Below, piece by piece: positions 47,585 through 58,370 of a DNA stretch of 64,000 nt. The position numbers were made by a program, and so were the translations under genes. The notes below the pieces were generated by a model. It was not told the DNA's origin, did no database searches, and worked only from the letters and a program-made list of their open reading frames with translations. Source of the DNA: Symbiodinium natans (taxonomy: Eukaryota > Sar > Dinophyceae > Suessiales > Symbiodiniaceae); contig CAJNDS010002490.1 in assembly GCA_905221605.1 (NCBI GenBank), positions 327,001-391,000 on the forward strand. Reading direction: 5' to 3'. Each line of letters begins with the position of its first letter. Position 1 is the stretch's first letter.

Positions 47585-47641
47585 TGCTGAAGCCACTCGG
47601 GCCCCAGATCTGAAACGTCTGCCCTGAAACGCAAATCGAGC
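47585..47641 (-). CDS. Upstream exon candidate, LDLRFRADVSDLGPEWLQQ
   Basis: Nineteen codons, phase 0; acceptor TCGGCCAG|C, donor CAA|GC. Not recognised. A CCCTAAA tract lies about 30 bases upstream. Confidence 0.62.
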
Positions 47642-48171
47642 TGGCCGAGACTTCGCCATAAAGAGCACCCTAAACCCTAAACCCTAAACCCTAAACCCTA
47701 AGAGCACACATTGCAAACAGCGGCACCTTAGCCCTTGGCCCCACTGTCGAGACCCCAAAGCCCGACCCCCTGAACCTTATAAAAGGTTTAGGGTTTAGGG
47801 TTTAGGGTTTAGGGTTTAGGGTTTAGGGTTTAGGGTTTAGGCTTTCGGGTTTAGGGTTTAAGGTTCAGGGTTTAGGGTCTAACAATCGAAAGCTAGATAA
47901 CCTAAACCATACCTAGACCCAAGAGTATCCTCTGAATAACGAGGGTACCCTTCTTTCGTTTCTCAAGGGAGCCTGAACCCCAAAACAGGGAACCAGGGCT
48001 TACTCCAAGCAAGGTACTTCAGAGCCTACGTACAAACCCTGAACACTAAACCCCCTAAACCCTAAACCACCTAAACCCCAAACCCCCTAAACCCCAAACA
48101 CCCTAAACCCTAAACACCCTAAACCCTAAACACCCTACACCCTACACCCTAAACCCTAAACCCTAAACAGC

Positions 48172-48252
48172 CCTCCGGGGCCCCTGGCTCCTCGCTGGCG
48201 ACCATGGCCTCTGCCGTGGCTCCCAGCACCTCGAGGCTCTTCTCGCTGGCCT
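48172..48252 (-). CDS. Upstream coding island, EKSLEVLGATAEAMVASEE
   Basis: Open minus-strand frame with strongly codon-like composition, reading SEKSLEVLGATAEAMVASEE and then PGAPE. Alanine/glutamate rich, likely helical or disordered. Acceptor CCGTGAG|G is likely; the donor is unresolved. It abuts the TTTTAGGG-rich block. Confidence 0.6.
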
Positions 48253-48255
48253 CAC

Positions 48256-48955
48256 GGGTTTAGGGTTTTTGGGTTTTGGGGTTTTGGGGTTTTAGGGTTT
48301 TTGGGTTTAGAGTTAAGGGTTTTAGGGGTCTTGGGGGTTCTAGGGTTTTAGGGTTTTAGGGTTTAGGGTTTTAGGGTTTTAGGGTTTTAGGGTTTTAGGG
48401 TTTTAGGGTCTTAGGGTTTTAGGGTCTTAGGGTTTTAGGGTTTTAGGGTTTTAGGGTTTTAGGGTTTTAGGGTTTTAGGGGTTTAGGGTTTCAGGGTTTT
48501 AGGGTTTTTGGGTTTAGAGTTTAGGGTTTCAGGGTTTTAGGGTTTTTGGGTTTAGAGTTTAGGGTTTTAGGGCTTGGAGTTTAGGGTTTTGGGGTTTTGG
48601 GGTTTTAGGGGTCTTAGGGTTTTAGGGTTTTAGGGTTTAGGGTCTTAGGGTTTTGGGGTTTAGGGTTTAGGGTTTTAGGGTTCTAGGGTTTTTAGGGTTC
48701 TAGGGTTTTAGGGTTTAGAGTTTAGGGGTTTAGGGTTGAGGGTTTAGGTTTTAGGGTTTTTGGGTTTAGGGTTTAGGGGTTTAGGGTTTTAGGGTTTTAG
48801 GGCTTGGAGTTTAGGGTTTAGGTTTTAGGGTTGTAGGGCTTAGAGTTTAGGGTTTAGGTTTTAGGGTTTTGGGGTTCTAGCGTCTTAGGGTGTTGGGGTT
48901 TTAGGGTCTTAGGGTTATAGGGTTTTAGGGTTTAGGGTTTCGGATTGGGATCTTC
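48256..48955 (+). repeat. TTTTAGGG-type (8-mer) block
   Basis: About 700 bases dominated by AGGGTTTT units, the Chlamydomonas-type telomeric repeat, mixed with TTTAGGG, TTTTGGGG and CTTAGGGT variants. Nothing else in the window has this unit over such a length. Confidence 0.93.
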
Positions 48956-49550
48956 GGGTCTGGGCCTAAATACTTAGAATAGGGTGTTGGGGTGCGACTC
49001 CTATATTAAACCCATAAATCCCTCACATCCCTAACCTAGAAAAGGCCGCTGACAGCGTGACAGCCCTAACACCCTAGAACACCTAACAACCCTAGAGCCC
49101 CTTAAGCCCCTAGAGCCCTTAACCTAACCCCTTTAGGGGCTTGAGGGGTTTAGGGGTGTCAGGGGTGTCAGGGGCCTTAGGGGTTTAGGCGTTTAGGGTT
49201 CAGGGCTTAGGGGCTTTAGGGGTTTTAGTGGTTCAGGGGTTTAGTAGTTCACAGGGTTTAGGGTTTGCAGGCTTTAGCGGGTTAGAGGGGCTTTTGCAAG
49301 TACCTTAAGATACCCTCTAAAGCCCCGAAACCCAACATACCCCCAAACCCCCTCAACCCCCTGAACCCCCTAAACCCCCTAACCCCTAAACCCATGATCC
49401 CCGGAACCCCTAAACGCCCTAAACCCTCTACCGCAAATTGTCTATGGGCAGTTATATGGGCCCTTAGTATGGTCCCTTACTTCCTTTCGAAGGTTCTGAA
49501 GGTTGGGGGCCCTTGGTATTAGGGTTTAGGGTTTAGGGTTCCAGGCTGGC

Positions 49551-49611
49551 CACTCTTCGGTTCATGATGACCCAGCCACCGGGCAGGTGCGTGAAATCGA
49601 AATTCAGTTTT
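49551..49611 (-). CDS. Upstream exon candidate, KLNFDFTHLPGGWVIMNRRV
   Basis: Acceptor CGGTCAG|A, donor GTG|GC; one base then 20 codons. Not recognised, but the alternating hydrophobic pattern suggests beta structure. A telomeric tract lies within 20 bases after the donor. Confidence 0.65.
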
Positions 49612-49731
49612 CTGACCGCAAACCGCAGCGAAAGGCAGGGTGAGATCATGTACATGGTCGGGTTTAGGGTTTAGGGTTTAGGGTTTAGGGTCCAGAGTAG
49701 ACCCGTGAGATTGTAAGAGGAGTCGGACAAC

Positions 49732-49774
49732 CTTCCAGAAGCCATTGTGGGCAGGGGCACAATGCGCTCGGAAT
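49732..49774 (-). CDS. Upstream exon candidate, SERIVPLPTMASG
   Basis: Donor GGAAG|GT; acceptor CCGAAG|A most likely. Reads SERIVPLPTMASG. The frame is open further on both sides (GSED before, RLSDSSYN after), so the ends are uncertain. Confidence 0.52.
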
Positions 49775-49819
49775 CTTCGGAGCCCGTGATCTAACGAAAA
49801 GGGTTTAGCCCAGCATTTA

Positions 49820-49934
49820 GCTAGGCTGCCCAGTAACCTGGGCTTAAAAAGGGCGACCTTTTTTGCTTAAAGGGGATTACAAGGGAACCTACACCCCCAA
49901 AAAAGGGAATAAGGGTACTACTGGGCATCCTAGT
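49820..49934. mobile_element. MITE-like element, family F, complete copy
   Basis: About 115 bases between CTAGGCTGCCCAGTA and TACTGGGCATCCTAG, the best-preserved terminal inverted repeats of the family. Confidence 0.8.
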
Positions 49935-50246
49935 TAGGCTTAGGGATGGAGAGGCAAACCCTTAACCCTAAAGCCCTCCTAGACCCCTAAACCGCTCATG
50001 CCCTAAGCCCATAATACCCTAAGCTCATGCCCTGAGCCCTACTGCCCTACAGCCCTACAGCCCTGAAGCCCTTAAGCCCTCAAGCCCTCAAGCCCTAAAG
50101 CCCCAAACCCCTAAACCCCTCAACCCTAAACCCTCAACCCCTTAATCCCCTAAACCCCCCAAACCCTAGACTAAAGCCCTATAGGCCTAAGCCTAAACCC
50201 TAAACCCCTAGAGCCCTTAGCAAGCTTGACTCTGGGGTCCTCTCGC

Positions 50247-50308
50247 CTCTGGTGAGAGATCACCGAAGAGGCGGTCTAACGCAAGCCAATCGACGTTGGC
50301 ATCCTCTT
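50247..50308 (-). CDS. Upstream exon candidate, EDANVDWLALDRLFGDLSPE
   Basis: Acceptor ACAG|A, donor GAG|GC; two bases then exactly 20 codons. An acidic amphipathic segment with high coding quality. Not recognised. Confidence 0.66.
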
Positions 50309-50659
50309 CTGTTAACGTTCCGGGCGTTCAAGTTTAGGTTTAGGGTTTAGGGTTTAGGGTTTGGGGTTTAGGGTTTAGGATTTAGGGTTTAGGGTCCATC
50401 CTAAGCTATAAGAAATGTACATAGACATAATTCATAGATTCTTCATTTTTATCTCTATTTTTTCTTTATTTTATGTCTATTTTGAGTTTTTTGATTCTTT
50501 TTTCTGGGGGGGGGGGGGGGGGGGCGGGGATCTCTGCTAGAAACTCCCGACAAACCTACCACCCCAACAAACATGGGTTTGGGGTTTAGGGTTTAGGGGA
50601 ACTTAAAACCCAAAACCCTAAACCTCATAAACCCAAGGTGCAGAGTTTCGAAAGCCCGG

Positions 50660-50736
50660 AGACGTCTCCTCGTCGGTCGGAAGACCGGGACGCTGTTTCA
50701 GCGCCATACAGAGCAGGAAGAAGTCACCTCTTCTGG
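50660..50736 (-). CDS. Upstream exon candidate, DFFLLCMALKQRPGLPTDE
   Basis: Acceptor GAAGAG|G; reads DFFLLCMALKQRPGLPTDE, then ETSPGF to an unresolved donor (TCCGG|GC possible). Not recognised. Confidence 0.58.
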
Positions 50737-50763
50737 TTCTCTGGTCCATGTGCCCAAGTATAG

Positions 50764-50960
50764 AGGTTTAGGGTTAGGGTTTAGGGTTTAGGGTTTAGGG
50801 TTTAGGGTTTAGGGTTTAGGGTTTAGGGTTTAGGGTTTAGGGTTTAGGGTTTAGGGTTTGGGGTTTAGGGTTTGGGGTTTGGGGTTTAGGGTTAGGGTTT
50901 AGGGTTTTAGGGTCTAGGGCTTTAGGGTTCGCCAGGGTTTAGGGTTTGGGGTTCTGGGGT
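50764..50960 (+). repeat. TTTAGGG array
   Basis: About 20 units with TTTGGGG variants toward the right. Confidence 0.95.
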
Positions 50961-51004
50961 TTAGGGTTTCATGGTTTAGGGTTGGGGTTTAAGGGGACTA
51001 CCTT

Positions 51005-51440
51005 GCGTAGGGTGTCCGCCGACGTGTTGGATTCTTAGGGGGGGTAGGGGGGGGTACCCCGGCAGCTTTTCCGTGCAGGAACAGGCTACCCACACCGCGT
51101 AAACTCATGGACCATAGGCGGTTTCGCACAGGGCATAGGGGCTCTTTTGGAAAAAACCCCTTTTTTGGCTGCTCCGACCCCCCCCCGCCCTCCCACCCCC
51201 AAACCCCCCCCCCCCACACCACCCAACACCCCCCTGACGCCAACCCACCCACCCACCCACAACACCCAACCCCACCACCCCCCCCCCCACCACCCCCCCC
51301 CCCCCCAACACCCCCCACCACCTCCCCCACCAACCCCCCCACCACCACCCCCAAACCCCCCCAACAGCAACCGCAAACAAAATCACCAAACCTTAAACTT
51401 GTTCTCCTGCGGGGTCGGCGGCTTGAGCCGTTCCTCTTCA
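51005..51440. mobile_element. Dispersed element, family I, copy 3
   Basis: TCCGCCGACGTGTTGGAT, ACTCATGGACCATAGGCGGT and GCGGGGTCGGCGGCTTGAGC in the same order, but the centre is a 180-base run of C with A/T interruptions (51178-51365). Open frames across that run are artefacts. Confidence 0.78.
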
Positions 51441-52200
51441 ATGACTGCGGGGCCCAATGGCATACACTATGTGGGTACATGGACCCTTTGGGGGTTGGTT
51501 TTGGTGGGTTCCGGTGGCTAATGGTTTCGGGTTGAGGGTTCAGGGGTGGGACTTCAGTGCTGCCACCAAAGGTTGGGGGCGGCATGAAAGAACTGTACTT
51601 ACAACCCTCTTATGAGCCCCTTAAGCGCCGTAATATGCGTACAAGTACAGTTATAAGTACAGTTCGAAGTGGTTTTGAGTACCATGAACCTTCAAGCACG
51701 GTCAGGTAATCTAACCCTAAACCCTAAACCCTAAACCCTAAACCCTAAACCCTAAACCCTAAACCCTAAACCCTAAACCCTAAACCCTAAACCCTAAACC
51801 CTAAACCCTAAACCCTAAACCCTAAACCCTAAACCCTAAACCCTCCCCCCGGCGCACGGAATCTTCCACAAGCCTGAAGCCTAGAACGCGGCATCCCCAA
51901 ACCTTCCCTTCCTGAGGCCCCATGCTCCTGTGCAGTATATACTTCTGCCCTGAAGCCCTCAACCCTAAGCCCTGATCCCTAAACCCTGAACCCTGAGCCC
52001 TAAACCTAAACCCTAAACCCCAAACCCTAAACCCTAAACCCTAAACCCTAAACCTGCGAAGTAGGAACCCCTTTGAAGGCCTAAGTTTCCACTTATACTG
52101 AGGCACATGAACCCTGGGAGCTGGAGATGGTTTTGGGGTTGCTGCGTTGGAAGTTTAGGGTTTAGGGTTTAGGGCTGAGGGTTTAGGGTTTAGGGTTGTA
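51440..52200. other. Repeat-rich stretch
   Basis: A family B relative (51588-51699), an 18-unit CCCTAAA array, family J fragments and TTTAGGG units. No coding island. Confidence 0.55.
51712..51843 (-). repeat. CCCTAAA array
   Basis: Eighteen uninterrupted units following an inverted-repeat element. Confidence 0.95.
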
Positions 52201-52204
52201 GGGT

Positions 52205-52331
52205 CGAAGGTAAGCTGGGTCGTCCAGGAACGCTCCCTCTGGAATGCACTTGCGACGGTGGATCCTCTCCCGAAGGTGTCCTCGAACAGTTGAGAAAGCA
52301 CGTCACTAGGTACTTGGACCTTGTGGATATC
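52205..52331 (-). CDS. Upstream exon candidate, VPSDVLSQLFEDTFGRG
   Basis: Open minus-strand frame of about 42 codons beginning near acceptor CCACAAG|G or further upstream, with VQVPSDVLSQLFEDTFGRG followed by STVASAFQRERSW. Looks like genuine coding sequence; ends unresolved. Confidence 0.58.
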
Positions 52332-52470
52332 AACCATGGAAGTTTCTAAACTCTGAACCCTCAACCCTCAACCCTCAACCCTAAACTCTTATGAACTGCA
52401 GCCAAGGGGCCCCCTAAACCCTAAACCCTACAGACCCTAGATGCCCTAACCCTATAGGCCCTAAATCCTG

Positions 52471-52543
52471 CTTCTGAATCTATAGACCCTATGGGCCCAA
52501 AACCCTACTTCTGCATCTATAGACCCTATAGGCCCAAAACCCT
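52471..52543. repeat. 37-base tandem pair
   Basis: CTTCTGAATCTATAGACCCT and following bases recur 37 bases later with one or two changes. Confidence 0.8.
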
Positions 52544-53041
52544 AAACCCTAAACCCTAAACCCTACTTGGTTAAACCCTAAACCCTAAACTCAAGGCCTA
52601 GGCCGCCCCCTACAGAAGGGGGGCGGCGCTCAAGCCCGGCCGCTTCTGGGCCCTAACCCCCCTCACCCTCCTGGCCCCCCCCCTTGCCCCCTGGCCCCCT
52701 GCCCCCCTGACCTTCCTGGTCCCAAGCTGAAACTTGCTGCAACCTCCCCTGAAACTGCCTAAGTTTTTAGAAGTGGGCTGTTGTCTGAGTTTAGGCCTGA
52801 ACCCTAAAAGGAATAGGGTTGGGTGGCTTTGCCGCCTCGGACGGCGTGCGGTGGGAGAAAAGTGTTAGATGGCCCTCCACAATCGGGCCAATGCTGCTTT
52901 TCGCACCTCACGAAGCTTTCGAGCTTGTCCCGAAACCTAACCTTCACAGCATCTACACCCTATCACAGCAAACCCTAAACCCTAAACCCTAAACCCTAAA
53001 CCCTAAACCCTAAACCCTAAACCCAAAGGGGGAAGGGATGC

Positions 53042-53134
53042 TGAGCTCACGGCCACAAAGTTCCGTGGCAAGGCGACCCTTGTCCTCGAGGCTGCCTAGG
53101 TGGGAGGACAATCGCTTGGCAGGATCTGGGAAGA
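53042..53134 (-). CDS. Upstream exon candidate, about 30 codons
   Basis: Acceptor GCCACAG|T, donor CTCA|GC tentative. Reads FPDPAKRLSSHLGSLEDKG and then RLATELCGREL. Strong coding composition; no domain recognised. Confidence 0.62.
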
Positions 53135-54029
53135 CTGTGGCTCTCACAGGTTTAGGGTTTAGGGTTTAGAGTTTGGGGTTTAGGGTTTAGGGTGCGGAGG
53201 AAGTAAGGGTGGTTGGTGGGTGAGGGGGTTTCAGGCTTGGGGCCAAGTATGAGGCTTGAGGGGGGAACTGCTGTTAGGATTTCGCCACCCCGACAAGACA
53301 ACAAACTACCGGGACCTACCTGGGTGGGGGGGGGGGGGCCCTCGCCGGAAACCCTAAGCCCTGTAGAGGTTAGATCACGATGGAAGCGATTCGGTGTCAG
53401 GGTCTTCGTTTAGGGTTTAGGGGTGCTGTGCTCCTGCTTTAGTGTGATCCGTGTACTCCCCCACCTGCCAACACAAAAATTAGGACCCCCCCCCCCCCCC
53501 CACCCCCCCGCTTTCACCTGGGTGTTGAACGTAGCCCTCGGCAGCCCACCGAGACAAATTCCGGCAACTAACTAACTGAGCTATAGGCGAGCGGCACGAA
53601 ACCTTAAACTTGGGATGTTACCCCTTATACCAATTAGCAGTCCTTAACAGCGATTATAATGGGAGGGGGTACTAAAATCTCTGTTCAAGGACTGGCCATC
53701 CGTCGCACTAAAGCGGGGAGGGTTTAGGGCTTAGGGTTTAGGGCTTAGGGCTTAGGGTTTGATGCCACAAAGCCTTACCCCAAGACAGCGGGGAAACCCT
53801 AAACCCTCAAAATTCCTCAACTCTCGCCATCCCTGCGCGGTGCCGCGGCTCTTCTTTGGTACTGCGTAGTTTACGGAAGATACTAACATGTACCTCAAGC
53901 CGGGGAGAGATGGTTTGGGGGCCTTCAGGGTTCAGCAAGGGTTCAGTCAACAAGGGTGTAGGGTTTAGGGTTTAGGGTTGAAAGATGGCCTAAGGCCCTA
54001 AACTTTAATCTGCATGACGTGGAATGACT

Positions 54030-54090
54030 GAGCTAGGCACCGTTTTGGGCAGCATTGTCTATCTCGGAAACTGTCCTCAGCAGGAAAGAA
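54030..54090 (-). CDS. Weak coding-like island
   Basis: Minus-strand frame reads TVSEIDNAAQNGA just after a CTGAG acceptor-like site, with no clear donor. Not recognised. Confidence 0.3.
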
Positions 54091-55265
54091 AGAAAAGGTC
54101 AAGTGTTCTGTTTCTGTTGACTACACCCTCAACCTTGTAGATTGCACCACTGCACTTCCAACTCAGGACGCTGATGCCCCCCATGATCCCTGTAAATACC
54201 TTCTATCGTCCCTAATTGCAGAGCCAAGACAGCACCCAACTCGCCCGAGGCGGGGTGTTTAGGGGATTTCGAGGGTTTAGGGGTTTAAAAGCCCTACTGC
54301 AACGCCTGTTGAGCTGCTTGAGGTGTCGGATTCACCGAAGGCCCCACGGCATCCGCCCTTAAGCCGAAGCTCTGTACCCTAAACCCAGAAGTCCACAACT
54401 CCAACCCTACACTCCCCTCACCCGAATTCCGAAACCCCTTAAGCACGAACTCCGAAAATGCCCCTGCAACACTAGCCACGCAAACCCCTCAAACACGAAA
54501 GCCGAAAGCCCTTTAAACACTAGCCCCGGTAAACCCCCAACCTTATACGCCGAAGCTCTCAACCCTAAACCTTAGGAACCCCAGACCCCAAACCCTAAAC
54601 CCTAAGCCATAAACCCTTAACCCTAAACCCCAAACCCTAAACCCTAAACCCTATAAACCCCTGACATGGTGCCAAGTCACGCCAGCTTTGGCGCACTGGT
54701 GAAGTACCTCACACCCACAGGGTCCATGTACCCATGTAGGTTTGGCTGGGCTATTCAGGACAGTTTAGGGTTTAGGGTTTAGGGTTTAGGGTTTACGGCT
54801 TAGGGTTTAGGGTTTAGGGTTTTAGGGTTCGGGGGTGCGTGGTGGGATCCTCTATAAAGTCACATCGTCCGGGTGTCGTAAGAAAATTCCGTGCGGCGCG
54901 CCTTTAAAATCAATTGCGGGCTTTGCTGTCCCTCTTAAACTCATCTAAACATGTGGACCGTGTAGAGAGAGCCAAAGCCAGCTTCGACTGTCCTGGTGCC
55001 GGTGGGTGGGGAGGGGCCACACAAAAGCAGGTCCAACGTTAAAAATCATGGGTTCCCCTGCTACCCCCCCCCCCAAAATTGGGGCTTTTTAGCGGCAACT
55101 AAGCCTGATGAAGGATATGTCATGGGTTTGTTTTAGTATAGAGGGCGGTAGTAAGGAAAACCATGAAGAAATCCTAAGAACCCCCAAGAAACCTAAAGGC
55201 GCTGCGTGCCAGAAGCCGCCGGACCTCGGGGAGGTTTCAAGATCTTGACCCCGTCCACCCTAAGG

Positions 55266-55443
55266 ACAGTTTAGGGTTTAGGGTTTAGGGTTTAGGGTTT
55301 AGGGTTTAGGGTTTGGGGTTTAGGGTTTAGGGTTGGGGTTTAGGGTTTAGGGTTTAGGGTTTAGGGTTTAGGGTTTAGGGTTTAGGGTTTAGGGTTTAGG
55401 GTTTAGGGTTTAGGGTTTAGGGTTTAGGGTTTAGGGTTTAGGG
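55266..55443 (+). repeat. TTTAGGG array
   Basis: About 24 units with two TTTGGGG/TTGGGG interruptions. Opposed by CCCTAAA units at 55538-55617. Confidence 0.95.
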
Positions 55444-55647
55444 CGGCTTAGGGATTCAGGGTCAGGAAGAAGGGTTTCGGGGCTTCGGGTTCAGGGTTTG
55501 TCGGGCTAAAGCCGAAACCTTAAACCTTAAACCCTGAACCCCTAACCCTAAACCCTAAACCCTAAACCCTAAACCCTAAACCCTAAACCCTAAACCCTAA
55601 ACCCTAAACCCCAAACCCAACAGCGGCCCGGCGCACTTTGAGGAGGC

Positions 55648-55686
55648 CCGCCGGTCTTGCGCCAGCTTCAGCGCCTCGACAAACAC
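55648..55686 (-). CDS. Upstream exon candidate, VFVEALKLAQDRR
   Basis: Thirteen codons, phase 0; acceptor GCGCAG|G, donor CGG|GC. The frame continues open (ASSKCAG) past the donor. A telomeric array begins about 30 bases past the donor. Confidence 0.62.
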
Positions 55687-56089
55687 CTGCGCGCCGGGGA
55701 GGGGGGGTTTAGGGTTTAGGGTTTAGGGTCTAGGGTTTAGGGTTTAGGGTTTAGGGTTAAGGGTCTAGGGTCTAGGGTTTAGGGTTTAGGGTTTAGGGTC
55801 TAGTTTAGGGTTTAGGGTTAGGGTTTGGGCTTAGGGTTTAGGATTTAAGGTTTAGGGTTTAGGGTTTCGGGTTTAGGGTTGAGGGCTTAATGTTTAATGT
55901 CAGACTGGCTGTAGTAAGGAAGCAGCTTGCAGGCAGCACTTCGGAAATTCTAGGCCTGCCTCGCTGCTGCTTATCGTGCTTTTTGGGCTCAAAAGGACTT
56001 CATGTCAACTTTGATTTCACCCTGTCCAGCTGCAACGCCGGGAAGCATGCGCTCGTATGTAGTAATGCTATATAAACTGTGGCTGACCA

Positions 56090-56272
56090 TACCATCTCTG
56101 GGGGGGCCGGGCCGAGACACTGTGGTTGACAATACCATGATTCTCAATATCGACATTGCCACTGTTGTTGCGACTGTTACTGTTGCTGTTGCTGTCTTTG
56201 TCTTGACGAATACGACTAGCGACTACGTTAAACTCATAGGAGCTGATGCTATCTCCTTTCGTGGTGTAAACC
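56090..56272 (-). CDS. Low-complexity coding-like island (Ser/Asn repeats)
   Basis: A minus-strand frame of about 60 codons reads SISSYEFNVVASRIRQDK, then a Ser-Asn run encoded by imperfect trinucleotide repeats, then GNVDIENHGIVNHSVSARPP, ending at a stop near 56087. The opposite strand is also open (MRSYVVMLYKLWLTIP and a valine/threonine-rich tail), so the coding strand is not certain. Confidence 0.4.
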
Positions 56273-56454
56273 CCTAAACGCTAAACCCTAAAAAACTAAA
56301 CCCCTAAACCCTACACCCTAAGGTTCTCTCGTTCCTCAGAGTACCGGCCTTGGAGGCCTCAGTGGTGGCAGCCCCGCTCTTTACCTGGCCGCAGGGGCGC
56401 GCGCGCCCACAAACACTCAAGCAGGTTTAGGGTTTGTAAAGTTTGGGTTTCGGG

Positions 56455-56584
56455 TCTGGGTTTAGGGTTTAGGTTTAGGGTTTAGGGTTTAGGTTTAGGG
56501 TTTAGGGTTTAGGGTTTAGGGTTTAGGGTTTAGGGTTTAGGGTTTAGGGTTTAGGGTTTAGGGTTTAGGGTTTAGGGTTTGGGG
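56455..56584 (+). repeat. TTTAGGG array
   Basis: About 18 units, the first few with one base missing. Confidence 0.94.
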
Positions 56585-56628
56585 CTTAAAACCCTCAACC
56601 CAACGGCACAAAAGCTAGCCGGACGGGC

Positions 56629-56668
56629 CAGCTGCTCCGCAAAGATGCGCTGGATGTGCGCTTGAGCC
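56629..56668 (-). CDS. Upstream exon candidate, AQAHIQRIFAEQL
   Basis: Acceptor GCCCAG|G, donor CTG|GC; one base then 13 codons of an amphipathic helix. Both junctions match the HECT exons. Not recognised. Confidence 0.65.
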
Positions 56669-56676
56669 CTGGGCCC

Positions 56677-56757
56677 ACTTGCAGGTTCATGGTACTTATT
56701 CACCAAGCATAACTGTAAGTGTTAACCCACATATTAACCAACCATGACTGTACTGAG
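56677..56757. mobile_element. Family B half-element cut by a TTTAGGG array
   Basis: The left end GCAGGTTCATGGTACTTATT and half the interior are present; the copy stops at the first base of a telomeric array (56757-56845) and the right end is missing. Confidence 0.7.
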
Positions 56758-56844
56758 TTTAGGGTTTAGGGTTTAGGGTTTAGGGTTTAGGGTTTAGGGT
56801 TTAGGGTTTAGGGTTTAGGGTTTAGGGTTTAGGGTTTAGGGCTT

Positions 56845-58160
56845 GAGGGTCTTATCTTGGGATGTTCCCCCTTCTGCTCGTCCCTAAGAGGGATTCTGAT
56901 AGGGGGTACTACGAATTCCTACTCAGGACTGTGAACTACTGCTAGTATCCCCTCGGTTCAAGTGTGCCCACACACCCCCAAAACCAACAAAAATATCTCC
57001 AAGCCCGATGCCCTAAACCCTAAACCCTAAACCCTAAACCCTAAACCCTAAACCCCCAAACCCTAATCCCTAAACCCTAAACCCTAAACGCGGTTTTGGG
57101 TTGAGGCTTTAGGGTTTAGGGTTTAGGGTTGAGGTTTAGGATTTAGGGTTGAGGGTTTGAAGAAGAGAGGTGGGTTAGGGCTTAGGATTTGGGGTTTAGG
57201 GTTAATTAAGGGTGTAGGCTGTAGGGTAGGTTGTAATCCCGGAACCCTCAACCCTAAACACTATACCCGAAAGCCTGGGCTTGTATGGTGGTTCGAAGGT
57301 CTGGGAAATACTCATCGTAAACCCTAAACCCTAACCCTAAACCCTGTTGGGTTTAGGGATTTGGGGTTTAGCGCTCAGGCTCTCCTCCCCTCAGGACTCT
57401 CTAACACCTAGCAAGAACTGATTCTTCAGAGTGCAGCAAATGGGCTAGGTCCTGACAAGCTCCCTGTCAGAGGGGCGATGACACCCAAAACGACCGGACA
57501 AAACAACCCCTGAACTGCCAAGCCCTAAACCCAAAAGTCTGAACTACCATCTGCTTAAAAACCCCAAAACATTACGACAAGAATCCCTATATTGCCCTTA
57601 CGAGGAAGAACATATTTCTTATTTTCTGGGCGGCGGCGGCGGGGGGGGGGGGGGGGGGCCTTAAGCAAACAGTAGTGCACCTTGGGTTAGGCTGCACAGC
57701 AAGAAGGCCTAATAGGGAATACGTGGGCCCTGCTCTTAGGTGATTTAGGTCTCCAGGGCACTGGTTGCTCAATGGAGGCCGAAGCTAAACGAAACCCGAA
57801 AACGCAAAGCCCTACACCTAGACCCAAGAGCAGCCTAGGAAGGAAAAGGGTGCGGCTTCTTTCAGAACCTAAACCCTAACAACAACGGGAATTAGGGCCT
57901 GATTCTCTGGGACCTAGTAACCCGAAATTTTGAAATTGGAAAAAAGGGCAATGAGGGCCTACTCCGGGTCCTGGGCGCCTCAAGTTGCGGCGTAGCTTCT
58001 ACTTGGAGGTTCAGGGCACTTATGTAAGCCCCTCAAGTGCCCTAAAATGGTTAGAAGTACAATGATAAGTACAGTAGCCCTAAACCCTAAACCCTAAACC
58101 AAGTACAAGGTTTTTTTTAGTCAATAAGCACCCTGAACCTTCAAGTAGGGCTTCTTTGGG
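56845..58160. other. Repeat-rich stretch
   Basis: Family C relative, telomeric tracts, poly-G at 57640, family F and family B elements. One weak minus-strand island near 57410-57480 (VLGVIAPLTGSLSG). Confidence 0.45.
57999..58150. mobile_element. Family B element with a short internal CCCTAAA tract
   Basis: Three CCCTAAA units (58079-58100) separate ATAAGTACAGTAG from AAGTACAAGG inside an otherwise complete copy. Confidence 0.8.
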
Positions 58161-58167
58161 CCCACGC

Positions 58168-58202
58168 CTCTGCCGCGAATCTTCGGTCGATTCACGCTCG
58201 CC
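58168..58202 (-). CDS. Upstream exon candidate, GERESTEDSRQ
   Basis: Acceptor GCGCAG|G, donor CAGAG|GC; 11 codons plus two bases. Charged, probably disordered. A MITE-like element follows downstream and a CCCTAAA array upstream. Confidence 0.55.
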
Positions 58203-58214
58203 CTGCGCCTGTGG

Positions 58215-58370
58215 CCCTAAACCCTAAACCCTAAACCCTAAACCCCAAACCCTAAACCCTAAACCCTAAAACCCTAAACCCTAAAACCCTAAACCCTAAC
58301 ACCCTAAGACCCTAAGACCCTAAGACCCTAAGACCCTAAGACCCTAAGACCCTAAGACCCTAAGACCCGA
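58215..58370 (-). repeat. CCCTAAA array turning into an ACCCTAAG 8-mer block
   Basis: CCCTAAA units give way to eight or nine uninterrupted ACCCTAAG units. Confidence 0.93.

Larger units (their letters stand above)
53140..55640. other. Long stretch with weak coding signal
   Basis: A family C copy, G/C runs and several telomeric arrays. Weak minus-strand islands at about 53830-53890 (KLRSTKEEPRHRAGM) and 55200-55255 (VDGVKILKPPRG) have no clear boundaries. Confidence 0.45.

Noticed and set aside
50998-51585. A 195-codon glycine-rich frame and Pro/Thr-rich frames opposite
   Set aside because: They read through the C/G run of a family I element, where homopolymer composition keeps frames open.
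56002-56277. Plus-strand membrane-like protein with a valine-rich segment
   Set aside because: The valine/threonine run comes from a trinucleotide repeat that on the other strand gives Ser/Asn; the neighbours are all on the minus strand. Kept only as an uncertain minus-strand island.
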